From: Alkalinema pantanalense
Lineage (GTDB): Bacteria > Cyanobacteriota > Cyanobacteriia > Leptolyngbyales > Leptolyngbyaceae
Assembly (NCBI RefSeq): GCF_050753345.1
Contig: NZ_JBLZFX010000016.1
Span: forward strand, 1 to 64,000
Direction: 5' to 3'
Length of the DNA stretch: 64,000 nucleotides
The translations under genes and the position numbers were made by a program. This document shows, piece by piece, positions 1-9,717 of this stretch. A model generated the notes under the pieces. The model saw only the letters and a program-made list of their open reading frames with translations, was not told the origin of the DNA and ran no database searches. Every line of letters begins with the position of its first letter. Position 1 is the stretch's first letter.

Positions 1-476
1 AGATTCAGCATGAGAAGGCTCTGGGCTACTGCTTCACATTATCCATTATTTCCCAACACGTCTATTATACAATTAAGATTTGGCATATCTCTACAGAAAA
101 TTGTATTCAAACCCTAAAAGGTCATAATAGTCAGATTTTAGCACTGCAATTTAGCTCTGATGGCACTCAACTCATTAGCAGTAGTGCTGATACCAGTATT
201 AGAGTTTGGGATCTTGCTACGGGCGATTGTACCGCCACTCTCCAGCAACATCAGCATTGGGTTTGGGCACTGACGCAACCCATCAGCAATCACTTGATGC
301 TTAGTAGTAGCCAAGATGAAACGATTAATCTCTGGGATCTTGATACAGGAAAATGTCTACGCACTTTCCATTATCCTCGCCCCTATGAAGGAACACTTAT
401 TGCAGGGGCTACAGGTTTAACAGAAGCGCAGAAAACGATCTTCAAAGCGTTGGGGGCGATCAACAATATCTTGTAA
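1..476 (+). CDS. WD40-repeat protein, C-terminal fragment (5' end outside window)
   Basis: The reading frame is open from the window edge to a TAA at 474-476. It shows WD40 blades with the endings IKIWHIST, IRVWDLATG and INLWDLDTG, each preceded by a GH or QH dipeptide, so this is the last two to three blades of a beta-propeller. The tail (PYEG...TGLTEAQKTIFKALGA) is a type that often closes large cyanobacterial WD40 proteins, some of which carry N-terminal NB-ARC ATPase domains; whether this one does cannot be seen. The first blade looks damaged: residues resembling ALWATASHYPLFPNT are read in frame 1 while the flanks are read in frame 3, suggesting two compensating indels near positions 20-27 and 75-85. 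It could be a decaying gene or natural variation. Confidence 0.8.
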   Translation, partial: IQHEKALGYCFTLSIISQHVYYTIKIWHISTENCIQTLKGHNSQILALQFSSDGTQLISSSADTSIRVWDLATGDCTATLQQHQHWVWALTQPISNHLMLSSSQDETINLWDLDTGKCLRTFHYPRPYEGTLIAGATGLTEAQKTIFKALGAINNIL

Positions 477-497
477 TCTCATCTTGGTAAAGCTTCT

Positions 498-998
498 ATG
501 ATATTTGAATTAGTTCGATTGAGATTGAAGAATTTACACTTTTGCCAACAGTTTAATTATTTCTGCTGGATGACTCTAGGCTGTACAATTGGCGTTGCTA
601 GTGGCCTGATTTTTGTGAGCGATCGCGGCCTCGCTGAATCCACACCACCCACCCCATCGATCGTCTGCTCAGCCGGTCAAATGACCAAAACAGAACTATT
701 TTTTGGACTGTCTAAACCGAAGGGTGATCGCGTCTCACTGATTGATTGGCACCAGTTTCTACAAACCATAGTCACCCCTCGATTTCGTGAAGGACTAACT
801 GTGGTAGATGGCTTTGGGCAATATCTCGATCAATCGGGCAAGCTGATCATCGAACCGAGCAAAATCGTGCTGCTCCTGCACGACAATAGCATTGAAAAAC
901 AACAAGCGATCGTAGAAATTACTCAAACGTATAAGCGCAACTTCCAGCAAGAATCCGTTTTACGCCTGACCAGTTGCGTCTACCTTTCATTTGATTAA
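498..998 (+). CDS. DUF3574 domain protein, probably exported
   Basis: A 166-residue protein. Residues 24-45 form a hydrophobic stretch (MTLGCTIGVASGLIFV) followed by a small-residue site near GLAES, consistent with a signal peptide or membrane anchor. From about residue 63 the segment KTELFFGLSKPKG, then FVTPRF-like and DGFGQY motifs, and the ending SVLRLTSCVYLSFD fit the DUF3574 family, whose biochemical role is unknown. The start at 498 is only 21 bases after the WD40 stop; the internal Met at residue 25 would shorten the N-terminal part before the hydrophobic segment and is an alternative start. I infer a periplasmic location; no function is assigned. Confidence 0.75.
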   Translation: MIFELVRLRLKNLHFCQQFNYFCWMTLGCTIGVASGLIFVSDRGLAESTPPTPSIVCSAGQMTKTELFFGLSKPKGDRVSLIDWHQFLQTIVTPRFREGLTVVDGFGQYLDQSGKLIIEPSKIVLLLHDNSIEKQQAIVEITQTYKRNFQQESVLRLTSCVYLSFD

Positions 999-1116
999 AT
1001 TCAAGCCATTAACTTCGAGTCAGTGTAACCAGTCCATACGCTAGCGATCGACTGGCCTCCTTGGGGTACTCTAGCGGGGAATGCCCCCAGTGGACGCAAA
1101 CATAGGAGCAAACGCC

Positions 1117-2049
1117 ATGGTATCGGTCGGCAAATTATTCATTCGTCTAGTTCTCCTCAGCCTCGTCCTCAGCCCGATCGCCTGCCAAAAACAAGAAACG
1201 ACTGCATCCCCCTCTACCGCCGCCACTCCACCAAGCAACTCACCGAACACTTCACGTACCCGCCACACCACCACGATCGCTCAGCTCGACTCAACCCTGA
1301 AGCAGAATCCTAAGGATGTTACAGCTTACCGAGATCGAGGACGTCATCATTTTGCCCTGGGTGAACGGCTGTTAGCCAACACTGCCGACCCACAGGAAGC
1401 CCAAGCCGATCTCCAGCATCTGCAAGCTGCTCTAAAAGACTTCAATCAAGTTATCCAATACCAACCTAAAGACGCTGAAACTTATAACGATCGAGGGCAA
1501 GTTTATCTCACCTTCTTCGATCGTATCCGTCGCCCCTTTTATGACTCAGAGATTTATCAGAAAACCAGCGACGGGAATAAAGACGATGGATTCTATGCCA
1601 AACGTGCGATCGCAGACTTTAATCAGGCTATCAAGCTAAATCCTAACAATGCCGCAGCCTACAAATATCGAGGTATGACTCAACTATTGCTGGGCGACCT
1701 TCAAAAGGCGGCAGCGGATCTCAATCAAGCGATCACTCTCGATCCCAAGGATGCTGAAGCCTATAAGGTTCGAGGGATGGCCTTTTTTGAGCATTCCCTG
1801 CCCCCAAGTCATGAAAAAGATCACGTCCAAAAAGCCCTGGCAGATTTGAACCAAGCCATTCAACTGAAACCAAATTATCCCGAAGCTTACATTGATCGAG
1901 GAAATGTTCTCTACAGCACCTTAGCACTTGGGAAAAAACAACCTGCGCTGAATGATTATCACAAAGCGATCGAACTCTATCGACAACAGGGCAATCCCCA
2001 GTCTTGGCTGGAAGAATCGCTACCTGCATTGGAAGCCGCTGCTCAATAA
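1117..2049 (+). CDS. TPR-repeat protein, exported or lipoprotein-like
   Basis: A 310-residue protein. I chose the ATG at 1117 over the upstream in-frame ATG at 1081 because AGGAG lies at 1104-1108, well spaced, and because the protein then begins with a normal signal peptide (MVSVGKLFIRLVLLSLVLS) ending in SPIAC. That site resembles a lipobox but has Pro at -3, so lipidation is uncertain. After a Thr/Ser/Pro-rich linker, four to five tetratricopeptide repeats follow, recognisable by phrases such as AIADFNQAIKLNPNNAAAYKYRG and DLNQAI..P.AEAY..RG. TPRs are protein-interaction scaffolds; the partner is unknown. The following SMI1/KNR4 gene starts 43 bases downstream and may be co-transcribed. 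Confidence 0.85.
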   Translation: MVSVGKLFIRLVLLSLVLSPIACQKQETTASPSTAATPPSNSPNTSRTRHTTTIAQLDSTLKQNPKDVTAYRDRGRHHFALGERLLANTADPQEAQADLQHLQAALKDFNQVIQYQPKDAETYNDRGQVYLTFFDRIRRPFYDSEIYQKTSDGNKDDGFYAKRAIADFNQAIKLNPNNAAAYKYRGMTQLLLGDLQKAAADLNQAITLDPKDAEAYKVRGMAFFEHSLPPSHEKDHVQKALADLNQAIQLKPNYPEAYIDRGNVLYSTLALGKKQPALNDYHKAIELYRQQGNPQSWLEESLPALEAAAQ

Positions 2050-2092
2050 CTTGCACGAATACTTTAAAAGTTTAACTTAGCTAGAAATTCCC

Positions 2093-2674
2093 ATGGATCA
2101 ATCTGTAAATCATATTTGGCAACGCATCGAGAATTGGTTAAAGATGAATCTTCCCTCTGGGATTGGGGGGCTCAACCCACCAGCAACTGAAGAAGAGATT
2201 GCTGCCGTAGAAGAGCAACTGAATATTCGATTTCCCGAAGATGTGAGGTCTAGCTATTTACGGCACAATGGCCAAGATATTCGATCGACGTGGATTCTAT
2301 GGGGTTGGGAATGGCACTCGCTCGATCGAATTCTTGAGACATGGAATGATTGGAATGAAATTTTGGAAGATGGTGCGATCGACGATATTGAAAACGATGG
2401 GGATGGTCAGATTTTCCGCAAGGATTGGTGGCATCCCCAATGGATTCCGTTGACATCCGATTCGGGCGGCGGCAATCATCACTGCTTGGATTTAGCTCCT
2501 GGCCCCAAAGGGAATGTTGGACAAATCATTACAATGTGGCATGACGATAGCGATCGACCGTTGCTGGCGAACAGTTTTACGGAGTTCCTTGAACAGTTCG
2601 CCCATGCATTGGAGACTGGAGAATATGCCTATTCTAAAGAATATGATTCGATTTTAGCTTTAGATGAAATTTAA
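2093..2674 (+). CDS. SMI1/KNR4 family protein
   Basis: A 193-residue acidic soluble protein. The N-terminal LNPPATEEEIAAVEEQLNIRFPEDVRSSYLRHNGQ is the SMI1/KNR4 signature (helix, then FPEDxxxxYLxHNG), and the C-terminal part contains WIPLTSDSGGGNHHCLDL and a conserved acidic segment ending in LEQFAHALETGEY. Bacterial members often act as immunity proteins in polymorphic-toxin loci, but many cyanobacterial copies stand alone. No toxin gene, Rhs or CDI cassette is visible beside it, so an immunity role is not supported here. It follows the TPR gene closely on the same strand. Confidence 0.85.
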   Translation: MDQSVNHIWQRIENWLKMNLPSGIGGLNPPATEEEIAAVEEQLNIRFPEDVRSSYLRHNGQDIRSTWILWGWEWHSLDRILETWNDWNEILEDGAIDDIENDGDGQIFRKDWWHPQWIPLTSDSGGGNHHCLDLAPGPKGNVGQIITMWHDDSDRPLLANSFTEFLEQFAHALETGEYAYSKEYDSILALDEI

Positions 2675-2872
2675 ACAAGCAAGATAAGTGCCCGATCAAG
2701 GAGAGTACTTTTACATCAAGAATCAAGAAAAAATTAAGAAAAATTGCTTGTCACCGCATGTCAATAACACAAAGTATCCTGACATAGACAATTATTTTCT
2801 ATCAGTTTAAAAATACGAATACCCCATGCAATAGGACTGCCAAATTGTGTTAGCTTTGATACTCCCAAGGGA

Positions 2873-5800
2873 ATGCTAGGAGAAGCTTCCCTTGCCCAGA
2901 CTTGGATTATGATTCCCCATTCCTGTACTGACTTGACTGCTTTGCCTCACATTGCTGGCTATACAGTTCTTGAGCAACTCTACGTGGGTTCTCGGACAGG
3001 AGTCTACCGCGCCATAGCCCAAGTCAGTCAGCAGCCAGTGATTATTAAAATCCTTCAACAGGATTACCCCTCCTGTCAGGATTTAGTTCAATTTCGTAAC
3101 CAGTTTACCATAACCAAAAATCTCACTATTCCTGGTATTGTCCGGCCCCTAAGCTTGGAACCCTATGGCAATAGCTATGCTCTTGTTATGGATGACTGGG
3201 GGGGCAATTCTCTACGGCAGTTTATTCAAAAACATACGCTTTCGTTAGACGGGATTGTGGAAATCGTACTGCAAATAGCAGACATTCTGCATGATCTTCA
3301 CCAAGCCCAGATTATTCATAAAGATATTAAGCCTGCCAATATTCTGATTCATCCTGTTACGCAGCAGGTGAAATTGATTGACTTCAGCATTGCCTCACTT
3401 TTGCCTAAAGAAAATCAGGAAATTAAAAATTCTCGGGGATTAGAAGGTACATTGGCATACTTAGCGCCTGAACAAACTGGGCGCATGAATCGTGGAGTGG
3501 ACTTCCGGACTGATTTTTATGCATTGGGTGTAACGTTCTTTGAGTTACTTGTAGGGCAGCTACCCTTTCAATCTAACGATCCCATGGAGCTGATTCACTG
3601 TCACCTTACTAAGTCTCCCCCAAAGTTAGAGAAACTCAGTCTCCCAGGTCAAGATTGTAAAGTCCCTCAGGCACTTGCAGATATTGTTCTCAAACTGATG
3701 GCGAAAAATGCTGAAGACCGCTATCAAAGTGCGATCGGTTTGAAATATGATTTGCAGATTTGCTTAGATTGCCTTCAGGAATCAGGAACAATTCAACCTT
3801 TCAAGCTGGCTACTCACGATCTATGTGATCATTTTCTGATTCCTGAAAAACTCTATGGTCGAGAAGCTGAAGTCCAAGTTTTATTAGATGCTTTCGATCG
3901 CGTAGCGTCTCCTGTTGATAATCGCCCATTTAACAATACTCCTGAACTAATTTTAGTTGCTGGCTTTTCAGGGATTGGCAAAACTGCAGTTGTGAATGAA
4001 GTTCAAAAACCGATCGTGCGCCAACGAGGTTACTTCATCAAGGGTAAGTTTGATCAATTCAATCGCAACGTACCATTTTCTGCTTTTGTGCAAGCCTTTC
4101 GCGATTTAATTAACCAGTTACTCTCTGAATCTAGGACACAACTGGAGCACTGGAAAAAATTGCTTCTTAGGGCACTGGGGGATAGTGCTCAAGTTATCAT
4201 TGAGTTGATTCCCGAACTCGATCGCATCCTTGGCCCGCAACTTCCAGCTCCTGAACTGTCAGGATCTGCCGCCCAACATCGATTTAATTTACTGTTTCAG
4301 AAATTTGTTCAAGTTTTTACAACACCCGACCATCCCTTAGTCATCTTTTTAGATGATTTGCAATGGGTAGACTTCGCATCCTTCAAGTTAATACAATTGC
4401 TCATAGAAGAATCTCGATCGGGCTATCTATTAATGATTGGAGCCTATCGTGATAATGAGGTTTTCCCTGCCCATCCATTAATGCTGACCTTAGATGAAGT
4501 GCAAAAAACGGGAGCAACCATTAATACCATTACGTTAAAGCCATTGACTGCATTGAGCTTGAATCAGTTAGTTGCTGATACTCTAGATTGTCCGATCGTT
4601 ACAGCACAGCCTTTAGCGGAGTTAGTGTATCAAAAAACGGAGGGCAACCCCTTTTTTGCAACGCAGTTTCTTAAAAGATTACATCAAGATAGCTTGATTA
4701 CCTTAAATACTCAAGCAGGCCACTGGGAATGTGATCTGACGCAGATAAGAACAGCAGCATTAACTAACAATGTTGTTGAGCTTATGGCGCAACAAATCCA
4801 AAAGCTTCCTGCTGAAACACAAACGGTGCTCACCTTAGCAGCTTGTATTGGCAACCAATTTGACTTGCAAACGTTGTCTATTGTTGCAGAACAGTCAGCC
4901 ACAGAGGTCGCTGCAGTATTGTGGCCAGCTTTGCAGGAAGGTCTAATTCTACCGAAAAATGAATTATATAAGTTGTACTTAAATCATCAAGTCACTGAAG
5001 CAACGAATCATAGTGGCAACAATGCGAGATATCGATTTTTGCACGATCGTATTCAGCAGGCAGCCTACTCCCTCATTCCAGATACTCAGAAACAACTGAC
5101 CCATCTCACGATTGGACAACTCCTATTACAACATTTTGATGCAGATCATCAAGATGAGTATTTCTTTGAAATTCTGAATCATCTGAATTGTGGTATTTCA
5201 CTCATTACTTCAACCAGCCAACGGCAGCAATATGCCCAATTAAATTTTCGAGCCGCCCATAAGGCTAAAGAATCCACTGCCTATAATGCAGCCCTGCATT
5301 ATCTCGATTATGGAATGCAGCTTTTATCCCCAGATAGCTGGCAGGTGGATTACGAGTTGACCCGCAATATATACGAACTAGCAGCCGAAGTCGCTTTACT
5401 CAACTGTAATTTTGAACAGATGGATTTGTGGATTCAGATCGTATTACAAAATACGTGTACTTTACTGGATCAAGTCAAAGTTTATGAAGTCAAGCTGCAG
5501 GCTCATCAAGTTCAAAACCAACAGCTTCAAGCTATCACCATTGGACGCGAAATTCTGAAAAAGCTAGGCGTGAACCTTCCAGAATTTGTGACTCCTTTAG
5601 ATATTCAACAACAGATTCAACGCACCCTAGATACTGTATCCAATTACGAAATTGAGACTCTAGTAGATCTGCCCATCACTCAGGATGAGGCCGTGATTGC
5701 CGCTGCGCGCATTATGACGAGTTTGGTACCCTCTGTTCACCAAGCTAATCCGGCCCTATTTCCTATTCTTGCCTGTGAAGAAGTTAATCTTGCTTTGAAG

Positions 5801-8800
5801 TACGGAAATTCACTTTTCTCTGCACCGGGTTATGCTGACTTTGGGATTATTATCAGCTCTATTTCAAATCAACTAGAGACCGGATATCGCTTTGGACAAC
5901 TTGCGCTTAATTTGATAGAGAGGTTCGCAGAGAAATCTGTCCAAAGTATGGTTCAGTTTAAAGTTGCTGCATTTAATCACTCTAATCAACAAAGCATCCA
6001 TCAGGCGATCGCGCTATTAAAAGAATCCTACAATGTGGCAATCGAAACCGGAGATTCAGTCCATGCTCTAGTTTCTACGTCGTTTAGACTTTTCTATACA
6101 TACTTAAGCGGAACAGAAGATCTAGATTTAATTTTAGAAGAAATTCATACTTATCAATCAAGATTTTCGACTAGTCAGCATTTTCTCACGTGGGTGCAAA
6201 TTCTCTGCTCCTCTATTCATCATCTTACTTGCTCTAGTGGAAATTATAATTATCTTAGTAGTGATTCTGAACAACAACAACTATCGATTTTACTGCAAGA
6301 GAATGATGAGCTATCTTTGCACTTATTCTATTTAAGCAAATTGATTCTCAGTTGTTTATTTGGCAATTTTGATAATGCAATTCACAGTGCAGAACAGTGC
6401 AGCAAATACCTCAAGGCAGGAGTCGGTATGCCTTCTGCACCTACCTATTACTACTATGACTCCTTGACTCGCTTAATGCTGTCTTCCCATTGTGATTCAG
6501 TACAGCAAGCACAGTTTTTGTCCCAGGTTGAGTCCAATCAGGAAAATTTACTCCTGTATGCGAATGCTGCACCGATGAATTATCAACATAAATATCATTT
6601 GGTAGAAGCAGTACGTTGTGATGTTCTAGGAATTCAATCAGATGCCCTTGACCTTTTCGATCGGGCGATCGCGGGAGCTAAAGAGCATGGATTTACCCAG
6701 GATGAAGCACTTGCTAATGAATTAGCTTCAAAGTTCTATCTCAACTGGGGTAAGGACAAAATTGCAGCTGTTTACTTACAAGAAGCTTATTATTGCTATG
6801 CTCGTTGGGGAGCTACAGCTAAAACAGATCAGCTCGAAAAGAACTATCCCCACCTCTTGCGGCCCATTCTGCAAACTACACCTCAACCGTTCAATATTTC
6901 TGAGACCTTTGCCACTATCAATAGTCCTAACTTAACTCTCCATTCCTCAACAAATCCCCATCGTTCTTCTAACACAGATATTAATACCGTTCTAGACTTT
7001 GCTGCAATTATAAAAGCTTCTCAAAGTCTTTCTGAAAGCCTGCAAATAGATGATTTACTTCATCAGCTAACTCAGATTATTTTGCAAAACTCCGGCGGTG
7101 AGCGCTGCGCCTTGATTTTGCCAAATCATATTAATGAATGGCATATTGCAGCGATCGCTACCCCTGAAACAACCGAACTTTGTTCTCAACCCTTAGAAGG
7201 CAATTTGAATGTACCAGTTAAATTGATTCAGTACGTTCAAAATACACAAGAAATGGTTGTTATTAATGATCTTAAAACTAATTTACCTGTCATTGATGAT
7301 TACTTACAAGAACGACAGCCGAAGAGTCTGCTTTGTCTACCTATTTTAAATCAAGGCCAGTTAATTGGTATTTTGTACTTAAAGAATCGATCGACGAGTG
7401 GTGTCTTTACCAGCAATCGCATTGTCCTTCTCAATTTTCTTTGTACCCAAGCAGCAATTTCCTTGGCCAATGCCAATCTTTATCAAGCATCTCAAACTTA
7501 CGCACAACAGTTGGAAGACTCGCTAAAAAAATTACGGGTTAACGAAGGGCGCTTCCAGAAACTTGCCAATAACGTCCCTGGATTGATTTATCAAATTCAA
7601 GTTCAAGCAGATGGTACAGTGTCTGTTCCCTATGTTAGTTCTGGTTGCCATGCTCTTTACGAAGTCGCTGCTGAAGACCTCATGACCGGGAAGGTTACCC
7701 TTCGGGATTTTGAACATCCGGAGGATCAAGCGGGTATATTGCAAGCCATGGTTGAGTCTGCGCAAAATCTTACGCCTTTTCGCCATGAGTGGCGCATTAT
7801 CACTCCCAAAGGTACTGTGAAGTGGATTAAAGCAGCCTCTCAACCCGAGCGAGGGGAACAAGGGGAAATTATCTGGGACGGGATTCTCATCGATATTACC
7901 GATCGTCAGCAGGCAGAAGCGGCGGTGATTCAGAAATCCCAAGAACTGCAACAGGTGTTGACTGACTTACAAGATACCCAGTTGCAAATGGTACAAAATG
8001 AGAAAATGGCATCGCTGGGTAATTTAGTCGCTGGGATTGCCCATGAAATTAATAACCCGATCGGATTCCTCAACGGAAGTATCAATAATGCAAAGGACTA
8101 TGTCAAGGATCTATTAGACCATGTGCATCTCTATCAGCAGCACTACACCAATGCTGACCGTGCCATTCAAGAGCATGCAGAGGACATTGATCTGGAATTT
8201 ATACAGGAAGATTTGCAAAAATTGCTGAACTCGATGCAGGGGGCTAACGATCGCATTAAGTCGATCAGTACCAGCCTTCGTACCTTCTCCCGCGCAGACA
8301 CTGAATATAAAGTCAGCGCTAATCTTCATGAGGGGATTGATAGTACGCTACTAATTCTGAAATATCGACTCAAAGCAAATGAGCGTAGACCAGCGATTCA
8401 AGTGATCCATGATTACGGTAACTTGCCCCCGGTCGAATGCTTTCCTGGTCAGCTCAACCAGGTCTTTATGAATATCTTGGCGAACGCGATCGATCTGTTT
8501 GATGAGATGGCACAAACCCAAACGTTTGAGAAATTAGTCGCTAATCCTCAGCAGATTACGATTCGGACTGAAGTGATAGATCACTGTATCCAGATTGGAA
8601 TCCGTGATAATGGTTGGGGCATGACCGAGGTGGTCAAGGCCAGGATTTTTGACCATTTGTTTACCACGAAAAGTGTGGGTAAGGGAACAGGTTTAGGTTT
8701 AGCGATCGCGCAACAAATTATTGTAGAAAAACACCAGGGACGGATTGAGGTTCAGTCTGAAATCGGTAAGGGAACTGAATTTTTGATTCAATTACCGATC

Positions 8801-8812
8801 TCGACAAAATAG
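2873..8812 (+). CDS. Hybrid Ser/Thr kinase - AAA ATPase - GAF - PAS - histidine kinase (HstK-like)
   Basis: A 1979-residue signalling protein. In order: a Hanks-type kinase (about 28-300; Lys59, HKDIKPAN with Asp151, DFS rather than DFG at Asp170, APE at 198-200); an AAA_16-type ATPase (Walker A GFSGIGKT at 364-371, Walker B FLDDLQW); a long helical/TPR-like middle; a GAF domain (from about 1380); a PAS fold (about 1552-1680); and HisKA/HATPase_c with H-box GIAHEINNP (near 1720), N-box, and intact G1 (DNGWGM) and G2 (GKGTGLGL). This matches the dual-kinase family named after Anabaena HstK. An alternative start is Met13 at 2909, which lines up with the start of its paralogue at 37635. No response regulator lies beside it. 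The kinase glycine loop is atypical (VGSRTGVYRA). Confidence 0.93.
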   Translation: MLGEASLAQTWIMIPHSCTDLTALPHIAGYTVLEQLYVGSRTGVYRAIAQVSQQPVIIKILQQDYPSCQDLVQFRNQFTITKNLTIPGIVRPLSLEPYGNSYALVMDDWGGNSLRQFIQKHTLSLDGIVEIVLQIADILHDLHQAQIIHKDIKPANILIHPVTQQVKLIDFSIASLLPKENQEIKNSRGLEGTLAYLAPEQTGRMNRGVDFRTDFYALGVTFFELLVGQLPFQSNDPMELIHCHLTKSPPKLEKLSLPGQDCKVPQALADIVLKLMAKNAEDRYQSAIGLKYDLQICLDCLQESGTIQPFKLATHDLCDHFLIPEKLYGREAEVQVLLDAFDRVASPVDNRPFNNTPELILVAGFSGIGKTAVVNEVQKPIVRQRGYFIKGKFDQFNRNVPFSAFVQAFRDLINQLLSESRTQLEHWKKLLLRALGDSAQVIIELIPELDRILGPQLPAPELSGSAAQHRFNLLFQKFVQVFTTPDHPLVIFLDDLQWVDFASFKLIQLLIEESRSGYLLMIGAYRDNEVFPAHPLMLTLDEVQKTGATINTITLKPLTALSLNQLVADTLDCPIVTAQPLAELVYQKTEGNPFFATQFLKRLHQDSLITLNTQAGHWECDLTQIRTAALTNNVVELMAQQIQKLPAETQTVLTLAACIGNQFDLQTLSIVAEQSATEVAAVLWPALQEGLILPKNELYKLYLNHQVTEATNHSGNNARYRFLHDRIQQAAYSLIPDTQKQLTHLTIGQLLLQHFDADHQDEYFFEILNHLNCGISLITSTSQRQQYAQLNFRAAHKAKESTAYNAALHYLDYGMQLLSPDSWQVDYELTRNIYELAAEVALLNCNFEQMDLWIQIVLQNTCTLLDQVKVYEVKLQAHQVQNQQLQAITIGREILKKLGVNLPEFVTPLDIQQQIQRTLDTVSNYEIETLVDLPITQDEAVIAAARIMTSLVPSVHQANPALFPILACEEVNLALKYGNSLFSAPGYADFGIIISSISNQLETGYRFGQLALNLIERFAEKSVQSMVQFKVAAFNHSNQQSIHQAIALLKESYNVAIETGDSVHALVSTSFRLFYTYLSGTEDLDLILEEIHTYQSRFSTSQHFLTWVQILCSSIHHLTCSSGNYNYLSSDSEQQQLSILLQENDELSLHLFYLSKLILSCLFGNFDNAIHSAEQCSKYLKAGVGMPSAPTYYYYDSLTRLMLSSHCDSVQQAQFLSQVESNQENLLLYANAAPMNYQHKYHLVEAVRCDVLGIQSDALDLFDRAIAGAKEHGFTQDEALANELASKFYLNWGKDKIAAVYLQEAYYCYARWGATAKTDQLEKNYPHLLRPILQTTPQPFNISETFATINSPNLTLHSSTNPHRSSNTDINTVLDFAAIIKASQSLSESLQIDDLLHQLTQIILQNSGGERCALILPNHINEWHIAAIATPETTELCSQPLEGNLNVPVKLIQYVQNTQEMVVINDLKTNLPVIDDYLQERQPKSLLCLPILNQGQLIGILYLKNRSTSGVFTSNRIVLLNFLCTQAAISLANANLYQASQTYAQQLEDSLKKLRVNEGRFQKLANNVPGLIYQIQVQADGTVSVPYVSSGCHALYEVAAEDLMTGKVTLRDFEHPEDQAGILQAMVESAQNLTPFRHEWRIITPKGTVKWIKAASQPERGEQGEIIWDGILIDITDRQQAEAAVIQKSQELQQVLTDLQDTQLQMVQNEKMASLGNLVAGIAHEINNPIGFLNGSINNAKDYVKDLLDHVHLYQQHYTNADRAIQEHAEDIDLEFIQEDLQKLLNSMQGANDRIKSISTSLRTFSRADTEYKVSANLHEGIDSTLLILKYRLKANERRPAIQVIHDYGNLPPVECFPGQLNQVFMNILANAIDLFDEMAQTQTFEKLVANPQQITIRTEVIDHCIQIGIRDNGWGMTEVVKARIFDHLFTTKSVGKGTGLGLAIAQQIIVEKHQGRIEVQSEIGKGTEFLIQLPISTK

Positions 8813-8868
8813 CCCTCTCTGCTCCGAGCTAAAAGTTTTCTGGGAAAAGAATGACCAGCGATTGGGGG

Positions 8869-9717
8869 CTATAGCAGACTTTCCATGAGTTCTTGCGTTG
8901 GATCTTCTTCTCCCACGATCGCGTTAAATGCTGCAAAGTTGCGGATGGAATCAAAGATGGGGTCACTGCTGAGCATCACCCGGCACAAATTGGGCGCATA
9001 GGAACAAGCTTCCTCAAGCGCCTGAATGGCTGATTTAGCCTGCCCTTGGCAAACATAGCAACTGGCTTTGCCATACCAAGCTGCAAAATTGTCCGGGCAA
9101 ATCGAGAGCGATCGGTCAAAACTATCCATTGCCTGTTGATATTTTCCCAACTTGATCAAGACCGTTCCCCGTGCACTCCAAGCATAGTAGCAGTCGGGTT
9201 TGACTTGTAACGCCGTTTCTAGACTAAACAATGCCCGTTTAGTTTGATTCAGGGCATCTTGGCACATTCCTCGGTTGTACCAAGATTTGTAATTCTCGGG
9301 TTTCAATTTTAAAACTTGTTCAAAGCTTCTAATGGCCTCTGCATAGCGGCACAAATTCATCAAGACTTTCCCTTGGTTGTACCGTCCTCGATAGTCTTGC
9401 GGGTTGATCTGAATCACCTTTTCAAACATCTGAAGAGCGGCCTCATACTTGCCAAGTTCTCCCAGGGAAATGCCTTTACCTTGCCAAGCTAAAATATTAT
9501 TTGGATCCAGAGCTAAAACTTGTTGAAAGCTCACGATCGCTTCTTCATGAATGCCCCACTTTTGCAGCAAATAGCCCCGCGCGAGCCATGCTTGTTGATG
9601 ATTAGGTTGCTGCATCAAAACCTTCTCATACTTTGTCACCGCTCCACCATGTCGTCCAAAGACTGGGAGCAACTGTGTTAAAGTGGCCGTGGGTAAATTG
9701 TCTGCACCCAAATTCAT
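8869..9717 (-). CDS. Tetratricopeptide-repeat protein
   Basis: A 282-residue soluble protein made almost wholly of about six TPR units between residues 28 and 235 (for example AIVSFQQVLALDPNNILAW and AIRSFEQVLKLKPENYKSW). There is no signal peptide or membrane segment. The short C-terminal end is acidic (GEEDPTQELMESLL). TPR arrays bind protein partners; nothing here identifies them. It converges with the hybrid kinase, whose stop is 56 bases away, so the two are separate transcripts. No clear Shine-Dalgarno sequence precedes the ATG at 9717. Confidence 0.85.
   Translation of the reverse strand: MNLGADNLPTATLTQLLPVFGRHGGAVTKYEKVLMQQPNHQQAWLARGYLLQKWGIHEEAIVSFQQVLALDPNNILAWQGKGISLGELGKYEAALQMFEKVIQINPQDYRGRYNQGKVLMNLCRYAEAIRSFEQVLKLKPENYKSWYNRGMCQDALNQTKRALFSLETALQVKPDCYYAWSARGTVLIKLGKYQQAMDSFDRSLSICPDNFAAWYGKASCYVCQGQAKSAIQALEEACSYAPNLCRVMLSSDPIFDSIRNFAAFNAIVGEEDPTQELMESLL

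Noticed and set aside
2093..2674. SMI1/KNR4 gene as an immunity gene of a polymorphic toxin system
   Set aside because: No toxin, Rhs, CDI or secretion gene is adjacent; it stands alone after a TPR gene.
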